A DNA stretch of 22,953 nt from an uncultured Clostridium sp. (GTDB lineage: Bacteria; Bacillota; Clostridia; TANB77; CAG-465). The position numbers and the translations under genes are program-made. The notes beneath the pieces were generated by a model. It had not been told where the DNA came from, made no database searches, and worked only from the letters and a program-made list of their open reading frames with translations. Location: positions 1 through 22,953 of the forward strand of contig USES01000016.1 in the NCBI GenBank assembly GCA_900553785.1, written 5' to 3'. Of the stretch, positions 1 to 6,340 are shown piece after piece; position 1 is the stretch's first letter, and each line of letters opens with the position of its first letter.

Positions 1-1
1 A

Positions 2-946
2 GAAGAGATGAAAGCTCTTATGTTAGCAGATGGAATGCTTGGAAAAAATCCAGAGCCACAAACAGTAGGGAGCACAACACTAACTTGGAATAGTAGTGAA
101 AAGAAAGTAGAAGCTAAAGTAGAAGGAGTACTAATTCCAGAAGGATTTAGTTATGTAGAAGGAACAAAAGATACAGGATTAGTTATAGAAGATAAAGAAG
201 GCAATCAATTTGTATGGGTACCAGTAGAATACACTGCAACAGGTGTAACCGATGCAAATGGTTTAGATACAGGATTTACAGCTGTATTTAAAAGAGAAAC
301 TACAGAAAACACATATTATACAGAACCGTACACAGAGGCGGCTGATTGGGAGAAAAATGAATATAATGCAATGATGCAATCAGTTCAAAAGTATAATGGA
401 TTTTACATAGCACGTTTTGAAGCAGGGGATGGTGAGGCAACATCGGAAAGAACAGCTGAAACAGAAGTGCATAAAGTAGTAAGTAAAAGGGGAGCATATG
501 TGTATGACTATGTATCATGGGGAGATAGTATGACTGAAATAGGTACAAGTGGAGCAACATACTTGTCACAAAATATGTACAAAAATAGTAAGTCAGTGGT
601 ATCTACATTGTGCTACGGAGTACAATGGGATGCTGTAATGAATTTTGTATCTGATGAAGATCATAATATTACGGATTCAAGTTCTTGGGGAAATTATTTC
701 GATCCTACGGGAGCTGATGCGATTAACAACAGAAAACTTCAAACATGTGGTAAAAGTGAGTCGTGGAAAGCCAATAACATATACGATTTAGCGGGAAATG
801 TGGGAGAGTTGACAATGGAATGTTTTGCGTCTACCAATCGAATAACTCGAGGTGGCGATTATTCCACACCTGGCGTTGCTGGTGGCGCGAGTTGTAGAGT
901 CGCTAGCAACACCTGCGGTTTTCGTGTAACACTATACCTAAAGTAA
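2..946 (+). CDS. FGE-sulfatase/C-type-lectin-fold protein, 5' partial, probable DGR variable (target) protein
   Basis: The reading frame is open to the left edge of the window; the first ATG (position 8) has no convincing ribosome binding site, so the true start is probably upstream. About 312 residues are visible. A segment around residues 68-75 (FVWVPVEY) and another near residue 130 (YNGFYIARFEAGD) are typical of the SUMF1/FGE-sulfatase domain, followed by an NIYDLAGNVGELTME segment and a closing RGG...GFRV core. In many gut Clostridia such proteins are the variable proteins of diversity-generating retroelements, displaying a ligand-binding surface on a C-type lectin fold. The last ~35 codons differ sharply in composition from the rest (separate entry). 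Catalytic formylglycine formation is not implied; a binding role is more likely. Related proteins often carry an N-terminal pilin-like helix, which would lie outside the window (inference). A decayed paralogue lies at 11563-11718. Confidence 0.8.
   Translation, partial: EEMKALMLADGMLGKNPEPQTVGSTTLTWNSSEKKVEAKVEGVLIPEGFSYVEGTKDTGLVIEDKEGNQFVWVPVEYTATGVTDANGLDTGFTAVFKRETTENTYYTEPYTEAADWEKNEYNAMMQSVQKYNGFYIARFEAGDGEATSERTAETEVHKVVSKRGAYVYDYVSWGDSMTEIGTSGATYLSQNMYKNSKSVVSTLCYGVQWDAVMNFVSDEDHNITDSSSWGNYFDPTGADAINNRKLQTCGKSESWKANNIYDLAGNVGELTMECFASTNRITRGGDYSTPGVAGGASCRVASNTCGFRVTLYLK
821..943 (+). other. putative DGR variable region (VR) at the 3' end of the FGE-fold gene
   Basis: Between 845 and 925, 23 of 27 codons end in C or T, and GC content is about 57% (46 of 81 bases), against roughly 30-35% around it. 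The surrounding gene prefers A-ending codons. Enrichment of NNY codons at scattered positions, with fixed residues between them (RGG, GFRV), is what adenine-directed mutagenesis of AAY codons leaves in a DGR variable region. The position, at the extreme 3' end of a C-type-lectin-fold gene, also fits. No near-identical template repeat and no reverse transcriptase are in this window, so the DGR core would lie upstream or elsewhere in the genome. An ordinary FGE domain also ends in RGG...GFR, so the call rests on composition. Confidence 0.6.
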
Positions 947-959
947 CATAAGGTGAGTA

Positions 960-996
960 AAAAGGTGTAAGTGACTAAATGTCACTTGCATCTTTT
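960..996 (+). terminator. hairpin just after the FGE-fold gene (terminator and/or DGR cruciform)
   Basis: Arms AAAAGGTGTAAGTGAC (960-975) and GTCACTTGCATCTTTT (981-996) pair over 16 positions, with two G-U wobbles and a five-base loop. The 3' arm ends in TTTT, so it can work as an intrinsic terminator for the gene ending at 946. A hairpin a few bases beyond the variable region is also a known DGR feature that helps target recognition; which role applies cannot be decided from the sequence alone. Confidence 0.65.
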
Positions 997-1036
997 GTGT
1001 ATATGTGATAGCATGAGTGAGTAAGAGGTAGTACAT

Positions 1037-1795
1037 ATGGATGAAGAAAAATGGATACGATTATTTAATGAACATGTAAGTAAATATGATTTAAATTGTG
1101 AGCAAATTTTATTAAAAAAAGAACACTCTTTAAGAGTTATGAAGTTAGCAAAACAGTTAGCTTGTGAGTGCAATCTTTCGGAAGAAGAAATAAAAATATG
1201 CACATTAGCAGGACTTTTACATGACTATTCTAGATTTGAACAATGGACTAAATTTAATACTTTTTGTGATTATGATTCGTTTGACCATGGAGATAGAGCA
1301 GCCCAAATTTTGTTTGATGAGCAAGAAATCAAAAAGTTTAATGTTGATGAAAAGTATTATGATATATTGTGCCTTTCAATTAAATATCACAATAAATTTG
1401 AAGTAGCATGTGATATACAAGGTAAAAAGAGTCTATTTTGCAATATAATAAGAGATGCAGATAAAATAGATATATTTTATATTTTAGGTACGAATAAGAA
1501 TTATTTCTTTAGTGATGGTGAAAAAATATCTAGTAAAAATATAGAGGACTTTATGAATTACAAATTACTTAATTTGAAATATGTTAATAATAGAAGTGAA
1601 AAGGTATTAGCAAATCTAGCATGTGTTTTTGATATTAACTTTAATTGGTCTTTAAGAAAAATAATAGCTGATAATTCACTTCAAAATATGTATGAGCTTA
1701 TAGATGATAAAAATACTTTTGATAAATACTTTAAATATGTACTAGGTTATATTAAAAAAAGACTATGTAATGAAAGCCAAAATATGAGTAGGTGA
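1037..1795 (+). CDS. HD-domain hydrolase
   Basis: This 252-residue protein carries an HD metal-dependent phosphohydrolase domain. His30 in EHSLRVMK, the HD pair at His62-Asp63 (GLLHDYSRF), a later DHGDRAAQIL segment, IKYHNKF and RDADKIDIFY give the usual spaced set of His/Asp metal ligands. The N-terminal half holds the HD core; the C-terminal ~80 residues are basic and helical with no domain I recognise. The substrate is unknown (nucleotide or cyclic dinucleotide in relatives). A GAGGT ribosome binding site precedes the ATG. The next gene, tag, begins 7 bases after the stop, so the two are probably cotranscribed. No signal peptide or membrane segment is seen, so the protein is cytosolic. Confidence 0.88.
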   Translation: MDEEKWIRLFNEHVSKYDLNCEQILLKKEHSLRVMKLAKQLACECNLSEEEIKICTLAGLLHDYSRFEQWTKFNTFCDYDSFDHGDRAAQILFDEQEIKKFNVDEKYYDILCLSIKYHNKFEVACDIQGKKSLFCNIIRDADKIDIFYILGTNKNYFFSDGEKISSKNIEDFMNYKLLNLKYVNNRSEKVLANLACVFDINFNWSLRKIIADNSLQNMYELIDDKNTFDKYFKYVLGYIKKRLCNESQNMSR

Positions 1796-1802
1796 AAAAC
1801 AC

Positions 1803-2366
1803 ATGAGTGTAACAAGGTGCAAGTGGTGTAATTTAAAAAACAAGCTATATATAGACTATCATGATAATGAGTGGGGCATCTTAAATCTAGATGAAAAATA
1901 TTTATTTGAGATGTTACTACTTGAGTCGTTCCAGGCAGGACTTTCCTGGGAATGTGTTTTAAATAAAAGGAAAGCCTTTAGAAAAGCTTACGATAATTTT
2001 GATATAGATAAAATTGTATTGTATGATGAAGAAAAAATAAACGAACTTTTAGATAATAAAGAAATAATACGTAATAGATTAAAAATTATGTCTAGCATAA
2101 ATAACGCAAAGATATTTAAATGTATTGAGGAAGAATACGGAAGTTTTTCTAATTATTTAAAGTTATTTACAGATCTTAAAGTTACATTTGAATGTGATAA
2201 GTCAACTTCCAATTTATCCGATAAAATTTCTAAAGATTTGCAGCATAAAGGTATGAAGTTTGTAGGTAGCACAATTATATATTCATATTTGCAAGCCATA
2301 GGAATAATAAACTCACATGAGAAAGAATGTTTTAAATATATGGTAAAAGGAGAAAAATATGAGTGA
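1803..2366 (+). CDS. tag: DNA-3-methyladenine glycosylase I
   Basis: This 187-residue protein matches Tag throughout and has the usual length. Tag removes 3-methyladenine from alkylated DNA in base excision repair. Family marks are RCKWC near the start, YHDNEWG at 19-25, and the base-pocket stretch ESFQAGLSWECVLNKR. Cys6, His20, His172 and Cys176 have the spacing of the zinc-binding Cys/His set of Tag (HEKEC near the C-terminus). It lies in an operon after the HD gene and overlaps the following acetyltransferase by 8 bases (2359-2366), which suggests translational coupling. The next gene's ribosome binding site (AAAAGGAGAAA) is inside the 3' end of tag. The enzyme is cytosolic and monofunctional. 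Confidence 0.95.
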   Translation: MSVTRCKWCNLKNKLYIDYHDNEWGILNLDEKYLFEMLLLESFQAGLSWECVLNKRKAFRKAYDNFDIDKIVLYDEEKINELLDNKEIIRNRLKIMSSINNAKIFKCIEEEYGSFSNYLKLFTDLKVTFECDKSTSNLSDKISKDLQHKGMKFVGSTIIYSYLQAIGIINSHEKECFKYMVKGEKYE

Positions 2367-2847
2367 AAAAGAGTTTGAAATAGATATACTGAATTTAATT
2401 GATGATCCTAAATACATAGAAGAGGTTTCTACTTTGATATGGAAACAATGGTCTAGTAAACATGGAGCGACAGTAGAAGATATAATATATAGAACTAAAC
2501 ATTCTTTGGGAAAAGATATGGTACCTAGTATGTATATTGCAAAGCATAAAGATGCTTTAGTAGGATTTGTTTCTCTTTGGACAAATGATTTGGTGTCTAG
2601 GCAAGATTTATATCCATGGCTTTCAACGTTGTATGTAAAAGAAGAGTATAGAAATTTAGGAATAGGTAAAAGATTACAATATAAATGTATTGAAGAGGCT
2701 AAAAAACTTGGATACAAACATTTGTATTTAACATCTTATCATGAAAACTATTATGAAAAAACAGGTTGGAGTTTTATGGAAAAAGCACCTGCTTGTGATG
2801 GAAGATATAAAAGAATATTTGTATATGATTTAGAAGATGAAAACTAA
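2359..2847 (+). CDS. GNAT family N-acetyltransferase
   Basis: This 162-residue protein has a single GNAT domain. The acetyl-CoA-binding motif A is seen as LYVKEEYRNLGIGKRLQ (R/Q-x-x-G-x-G/A type), followed by a helix and the LYLTSYHENYYEKTGWSF segment typical of motif B. The substrate cannot be read from the sequence. It overlaps the end of tag by 8 bases and is the last gene of the HD-tag-GNAT operon, ending before a strong bidirectional terminator. It resembles the GNAT gene at 5842-6306: both share a PW-x-S/A-T-x-Y-V/I-K-x-EYR-x-x-G core and a YYEK-x-G ending, so they look like members of one subfamily. Confidence 0.88.
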   Translation: MSEKEFEIDILNLIDDPKYIEEVSTLIWKQWSSKHGATVEDIIYRTKHSLGKDMVPSMYIAKHKDALVGFVSLWTNDLVSRQDLYPWLSTLYVKEEYRNLGIGKRLQYKCIEEAKKLGYKHLYLTSYHENYYEKTGWSFMEKAPACDGRYKRIFVYDLEDEN

Positions 2848-2852
2848 TATAA

Positions 2853-2892
2853 AAATAATCACTACCATAAAATTTGTGTGTAGTGATTATTT
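2853..2892. terminator. bidirectional intrinsic terminator between convergent genes
   Basis: Perfect 13-bp stem with arms AAATAATCACTAC (2853-2865) and GTAGTGATTATTT (2880-2892), A-rich on the left and T-rich on the right. It lies between the stop of the plus-strand GNAT gene (2847) and the stop of the minus-strand gene (2903), and can serve both. Confidence 0.85.
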
Positions 2893-2902
2893 ACATATAT
2901 AA

Positions 2903-3445
2903 TTATTGTGAAGTTAGAGTAATAATTCCGTCAGCTATAGGAAGCCCTGCATAATTTTTATCTGTTAATGTAAAGTTTTTCTCGTTAGCATCTGGGTTTT
3001 CTATTTGTATTGTTACAGTTTCTGTGTTTAGCGTAGTGTTTTGAAGTTCAGCACTAAAGGTATGTTCTTCATCTGAAGATATTTGTTTAAAATATACTTT
3101 GGGAGCAGTTCCACTAGTAGAGTATGGAACATAATTAAATACTGCATTTCCATCGCCGTCAGTAGTTATTACGGCTCCATATGTTTTACCCTCTGAGTCA
3201 CATCTTTGAAATGTTGCACCTACTATTTGTACGCCATACTCTGTTCCGTCATCTGTGACATGAAGTGTTAGTGTTCCAGTAGCGGCTATAGTAAAAGCAT
3301 AGTCATCTATACCGCTTTCAATGGTAACACTTGTTGGATCTAAGGAAGAAGCATCATATCCGTCAGCAGTTGCTGTTACGTCATATGTCCCAGGTACGAT
3401 ACTTACGCTTCCCTTTCCATTTGTAATAGGTATATTTACTGCCAT
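2903..3445 (-). CDS. prealbumin/Ig-like beta-domain protein with conserved C-terminal motif, function unknown
   Basis: This 180-residue protein is rich in Thr, Asp, Gly and Val and poor in Lys, as in beta-sandwich repeats. Residues ~5-55 (GKGSVSIVPGTYDVTATADGY...) look like a carboxypeptidase-regulatory/PEGA-type fold. Residues ~57-115 (TGTLTLHVTDDG...TTDGDGNAVFNYVPY) look like a Cna-B/SpaA-type fold. No signal peptide, membrane helix or LPxTG anchor is visible, which is odd for such folds. The C-terminus (TLTDKNYAGLPIADG) is nearly the same as that of the upstream gene product (TLTDKNYPGLPIEKG). It overlaps that gene by 10 bases, and its ribosome binding site AAAGGAG is inside the upstream gene. 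GC content is visibly higher than in the neighbours. I do not recognise a specific function; a structural, appendage or phage-derived role is possible. Confidence 0.75.
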   Translation of the reverse strand: MAVNIPITNGKGSVSIVPGTYDVTATADGYDASSLDPTSVTIESGIDDYAFTIAATGTLTLHVTDDGTEYGVQIVGATFQRCDSEGKTYGAVITTDGDGNAVFNYVPYSTSGTAPKVYFKQISSDEEHTFSAELQNTTLNTETVTIQIENPDANEKNFTLTDKNYAGLPIADGIITLTSQ

Positions 3446-3780
3446 ATTATTATTTCTCCTTTCTCTATTGGTAGGCCAGGATAGTTTTTATCTGTTAAAG
3501 TTATATACTGTAATGATGAATCGTCAAAGTGTATTCTAAAAAAGTCACAACAATTATTTGATACGTAGATATTAAATTTACAACTTGACGATGGCATAGG
3601 ACTTAATTTTTGCACAACAAAAGTATAAGTATTACAACATTTTAAATTAAATGTTAATACTTCATTTTCATATGCTTTTTTTGAACAAATATTGATTTTG
3701 CTTTTTTTCACAGTTATTAAATAATTTTCACTATCTTGTCTGTTAGAATTACACACAATTGATATTTCTTTTTTCATCAT
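3436..3780 (-). CDS. unknown Cys-rich small protein sharing the TLTDKNYxGLPI C-terminal motif
   Basis: I do not recognise this 114-residue protein. It opens MMKKEISIVCNSNRQ, has seven Cys residues (including two CC pairs) and no signal peptide or membrane segment. Its last 20 or so residues (TLTDKNYPGLPIEKGEIII) repeat the C-terminal motif of the downstream gene at 2903-3445, and the DNA of the two tails is also similar (about 2914-2970 versus 3440-3510). A GTGAGG ribosome binding site precedes the ATG pair. The gene ends by overlapping the next start, so the two are almost certainly translated from one message and probably act together. The shared tail could be a docking, targeting or assembly signal (inference). 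Confidence 0.65.
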   Translation of the reverse strand: MMKKEISIVCNSNRQDSENYLITVKKSKINICSKKAYENEVLTFNLKCCNTYTFVVQKLSPMPSSSCKFNIYVSNNCCDFFRIHFDDSSLQYITLTDKNYPGLPIEKGEIIIWQ

Positions 3781-3941
3781 TTTGCCTCACAATATATATT
3801 ATGATTTAATGTACATTTTGTGCTATTAAATTTTAATAAAAGAATTATCTTGGAAAATATGAACAGTTATTATATAATATTAACAGAAAAGTTAAGATAA
3901 AGAGTGAAATATATGAGATACAAAAAGGCATTTGACAGACT

Positions 3942-4314
3942 ATGATCTTTACTAAATGGATATGTAAAACAAATAATAGTGTCTTTTTGATTACCAAAAT
4001 GTTAGAAAGAATATTGGACTTTAGAGAATTTACAGAAGATGATTATAGAGAAATAGGAATAAACTTTAGTAAAAATGCTGCCAAAAATAGTATGACTGTT
4101 CAAACGTGCTTTGAAGATAGAAACTTGATTTAAAGTGGGAGAGTGCTTATCTCATGAATTAGCATATAATTCTTGTAAACATTTTTGTAAGTATTGCTAT
4201 GCTAATTGTGATGAATCACAGGTTAACAAGAACTTTAGTAATCATGATCCTAATTCATCATTAGTAGTTGGCAAGTTGCAAGAAAGTGATATTATGAAAG
4301 AAAGACTTAAATAA
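3942..4314 (+). pseudogene. decayed DUF1848 family gene (C-terminal remnant)
   Basis: Two reading frames carry consecutive pieces of a DUF1848-type protein. The first (3942-4133) gives REFTEDDYREIGINFSKNA and MTVQTCFEDRNL, typical of the middle of the family. It stops at 4134, and in another frame the match continues as GECLSHELAY, then jumps to NSCKHFCKYCYANCDE and ends HDPNSSLVVGKLQESDIMKER, stopping at 4312-4314. The N-terminal half is missing, there is a frameshift near 4133, and about 35 residues are deleted between LAY and NSC. The family has cysteine clusters suggestive of metal binding, and its function is unsettled. No intact product can be made. A TATAAT-like sequence near 3870 might be a relic promoter. 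Confidence 0.75.
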
Positions 4315-4355
4315 GTTATGTTTAGAAAAACACACTGATAAAGGAGAAATGAAAT

Positions 4356-4952
4356 ATGGAAAAATTATTATTGGGCGATTCTATTATAAATCAATTTGCA
4401 CAGATTATACCAATAGTGTTATTTATAGGCCTAGTGTATATTATATTTAGAATAAATTATACAAAAAAGAAAAACATTAAATTTAATTATAAACAAGAGA
4501 TTGTCTATTTAATATTTGTCTGTTATATAACTGACCTGCTTAATTTAGTGTTGCTACCTCAAAATTTTTGGATTAATATATGGCAATATATATATTATGG
4601 GTTTAGTGAAAACCCATTTGAAGGTATGTTTGAATTTGAATACAATGTAATTCCTATTTTATATAAAATTATTTCAGGTCAGTATATATTAGGTAATTGG
4701 GTAAAAACAATGCTATTTTTAAATATCTTAATGTTTGTACCAATGGGAGCGTTGTTGCCAATATGTTTTAAAAGAATAAATAGCAAGAATATTTTTATTT
4801 ACGCATTTTTAATACCTTTTATAGTTGAGATTATACAGCCTATCTTTGGTAGAAGTTTTGACATTGATGATTTGATAACTAATTTTTTAGGTATCATAAT
4901 AGGATACTTTATGTATATTTTATTTATAAAAATTTTTAAGGTAAAGAAATAG
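4356..4952 (+). CDS. VanZ-like family membrane protein
   Basis: This 198-residue integral membrane protein has about five hydrophobic helices (roughly residues 10-30, 46-66, 118-138, 144-164 and 172-192). It carries the VanZ-family pattern: a polar NVIPILYKI segment before a helix, NILMFVPMGALLP, then EIIQPIFGRSFDIDDLITNFLGIIIGY near the C-terminus. The role of the family is poorly known; the founding member gives low-level teicoplanin resistance. No van genes are near, so a resistance role should not be assumed. A good ribosome binding site (AAAGGAGAAATGAAAT) precedes the ATG. The gene is intact although it sits between two broken genes, and a terminator hairpin follows it. Confidence 0.85.
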   Translation: MEKLLLGDSIINQFAQIIPIVLFIGLVYIIFRINYTKKKNIKFNYKQEIVYLIFVCYITDLLNLVLLPQNFWINIWQYIYYGFSENPFEGMFEFEYNVIPILYKIISGQYILGNWVKTMLFLNILMFVPMGALLPICFKRINSKNIFIYAFLIPFIVEIIQPIFGRSFDIDDLITNFLGIIIGYFMYILFIKIFKVKK

Positions 4953-4967
4953 TATATTACAAATTTT

Positions 4968-5001
4968 AAAGCGGATAGTTAGTTGATAATTATCTGCTTT
5001 T
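4968..5001 (+). terminator. intrinsic terminator after the VanZ-like gene
   Basis: Arms AAAGCGGATAGTT (4968-4980) and AATTATCTGCTTT (4988-5000) form a 13-bp stem with two G-U pairs, a seven-base loop and a short T run, 15 bases after the VanZ-like stop codon. Confidence 0.65.
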
Positions 5002-5062
5002 GTGATATAAGAATGTAAGTAATTTGTAGAGGTGAGATATAAAAATTGCTGAAGTAAATTAA

Positions 5063-5242
5063 AAAAGCGAAAACTTGATATTAGATAAAATTCAGAAAAA
5101 CAAACAAGGATTTTTATGTGGAGAGTATGCCCAGGAAGATACGTATGGTTTTTAGAAGATGTTGAAGTTCTTGAAAAAACCACTTCCAGCAAATGGACAT
5201 TTAAACATTTGGAATTATGACGCTAACAATTTCATTATATAA
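5063..5242 (+). pseudogene. frameshifted remnant of an ASCH-like domain gene
   Basis: Fragments of one protein appear in alternating frames. From 5108, frame 2 gives GFLCGEYA; from 5131, frame 1 gives PGRYVWFLEDVEVLEK; from about 5171, frame 2 again gives KPLPANGHLNIWNYD, ending at a stop at 5240-5242. Joined, these read like the C-terminal part of small ASCH/EVE-like (RNA-binding beta-barrel) proteins, which typically end in GRYxWxLxDVxxLxxPIPAKGxLGxWNY. The N-terminal part is not recognisable, and stops interrupt it before 5063. The 311-base stretch 4953-5264 therefore holds a terminator and this relic, with no intact gene. Family assignment is from memory of the motif. Confidence 0.6.
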
Positions 5243-5264
5243 ACCATTAAAAGGGGTAAAAAAA

Positions 5265-5762
5265 GTGAACAAAATTGTTACTATTTGTGGTAGTATGAAA
5301 TTTAAAGATAAGATGATGGAAGTAGCTTTAATAACTAAAATAAGAAATGTATTATTAGAATTAGGAAAAGGATTTAGTTTCGTTGGAAATCAATATAAAA
5401 TTTCTGTGGATAATCAAGATTATTATATTGATATACTATTTTATCACTTGGAACTTAGGTGTTATGTAGTTGTTGAATTAAAAGTAAGTGAATTTAAACT
5501 AGAATATATAGAACAATTAGGATTTTATGTAACAGCAGTTAATGAAACAATTAAAAAAGAATGGGAGGCACCTACGATTGGTTTATTATTATGTAGAGTA
5601 AAGAACAGAGTAACGGTAGATTGGTCTTTGAAATCTACAAATGTTCCTATAGGCGTTTCAACTTATGAATTGAAAGAACAACTACCCAAAGAATTAATAG
5701 ATAAATTACCAACAGAAGAAGAAATAAATTTATATTTAGATATAGATGGAACAAATAAATAG
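5265..5762 (+). CDS. chimeric ORF: deoxyribosyltransferase-like N-terminus joined to YhcG/DUF1016 PDDEXK nuclease C-terminus
   Basis: The likely start is the GTG at 5265, preceded by AAGGGG at a proper distance; the ATG at 5217 lies inside the preceding gene relic. The first ~21 residues (VNKIVTICGSMKFKDKMMEVA) resemble the start of nucleoside 2-deoxyribosyltransferase-like proteins. From LITKIRNVLLELGKGFSF onward the sequence is the C-terminal domain of YhcG/DUF1016 nucleases, with the PDDEXK pattern: Asp in YYIDILFY, Glu-Leu-Lys in VVVELKV, and Gln in EQLGFYV. It ends PTEEEINLYLDID, as YhcG proteins do. The N-terminal DUF1016 domain is absent and the junction falls abruptly in the middle of both families, so this looks like an in-frame deletion fusion of two genes. 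The nuclease core seems intact, but activity is uncertain. It may be a pseudogene. Confidence 0.65.
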   Translation: MNKIVTICGSMKFKDKMMEVALITKIRNVLLELGKGFSFVGNQYKISVDNQDYYIDILFYHLELRCYVVVELKVSEFKLEYIEQLGFYVTAVNETIKKEWEAPTIGLLLCRVKNRVTVDWSLKSTNVPIGVSTYELKEQLPKELIDKLPTEEEINLYLDIDGTNK

Positions 5763-5841
5763 TAATTTGTAAAAAAGAAGAGTCTGAAAATAATTATATT
5801 TTTTATGACTATATGTGTCTTGAACGAAGTGAAAGGAATAT

Positions 5842-6306
5842 GTGTTTAATATGCAAATTTATAATTTAAAAGATAAAATTGAATTTTTAGATGAAGTGGC
5901 TCAACTTGAGTATTATGAATGGGCTGATAATAAAGAATTTAATGAACAAGAAAGAATCAAAAATAAAAAAGCAAAAATTTTAAACATGCTTTCTGATAAT
6001 TCATTTTGTAAATTAATTTTAATTGAAGAAAATGTGTTAATTGGATTTATATCAATTTTTCCACATGATTGTGATGAAGAGCCTAATCTTACTCCATGGT
6101 ATGCAACAATGTACATAAAAAAAGAATATAGAAAAAAAGGTTATTCTAAAATACTTAATGATGCTATTTTAAAAGAAGCAGATAATAGAGGCTTTGATAG
6201 ATTATATTTAAAATCGTATTTGAATAATTATTATGAAAAATTCGGAGCTATTTATATTAAAACATTAAGTGATGGCGAAAAACTATATTTTATAAATACT
6301 AAATAA
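5842..6306 (+). CDS. GNAT family N-acetyltransferase
   Basis: This protein of 151-154 residues has one GNAT domain: a beta4 segment LIGFISIFPHD, then TPWYATMYIKKEYRKKGYSKILND, where EYRKKGYS is the acetyl-CoA loop, and RLYLKSYLNNYYEKFGAIYI as motif B. The start is GTG 5842 or ATG 5851; GAAAGG at 5831-5836 fits the GTG better. The substrate is unknown. It shares an unusual core with the GNAT gene at 2359-2847 and may be a diverged copy. It lies at the end of the decayed stretch but is itself intact. No terminator is evident before rbgA. Confidence 0.85.
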   Translation: MFNMQIYNLKDKIEFLDEVAQLEYYEWADNKEFNEQERIKNKKAKILNMLSDNSFCKLILIEENVLIGFISIFPHDCDEEPNLTPWYATMYIKKEYRKKGYSKILNDAILKEADNRGFDRLYLKSYLNNYYEKFGAIYIKTLSDGEKLYFINTK

Positions 6307-6340
6307 TAAATTACAATTTATAAAAAAGGAAGTGATTAAA

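Noticed and set aside
1037..3780. HD hydrolase, tag, GNAT and the tail-motif pair as one defence system
   Set aside because: The pair is on the opposite strand behind a bidirectional terminator, and the first three genes have ordinary housekeeping-type assignments; nothing in the sequence links them.
4356..4952. VanZ-like gene as evidence for glycopeptide resistance
   Set aside because: No vanA/H/X/R/S-type gene is near, and VanZ-like proteins are widespread in Firmicutes without van clusters.
5217..5264. ATG at 5217 as the start of the YhcG-like ORF
   Set aside because: It lies within the tail of the ASCH-like relic in another frame and has no ribosome binding site, while GTG 5265 has AAGGGG at a good distance.
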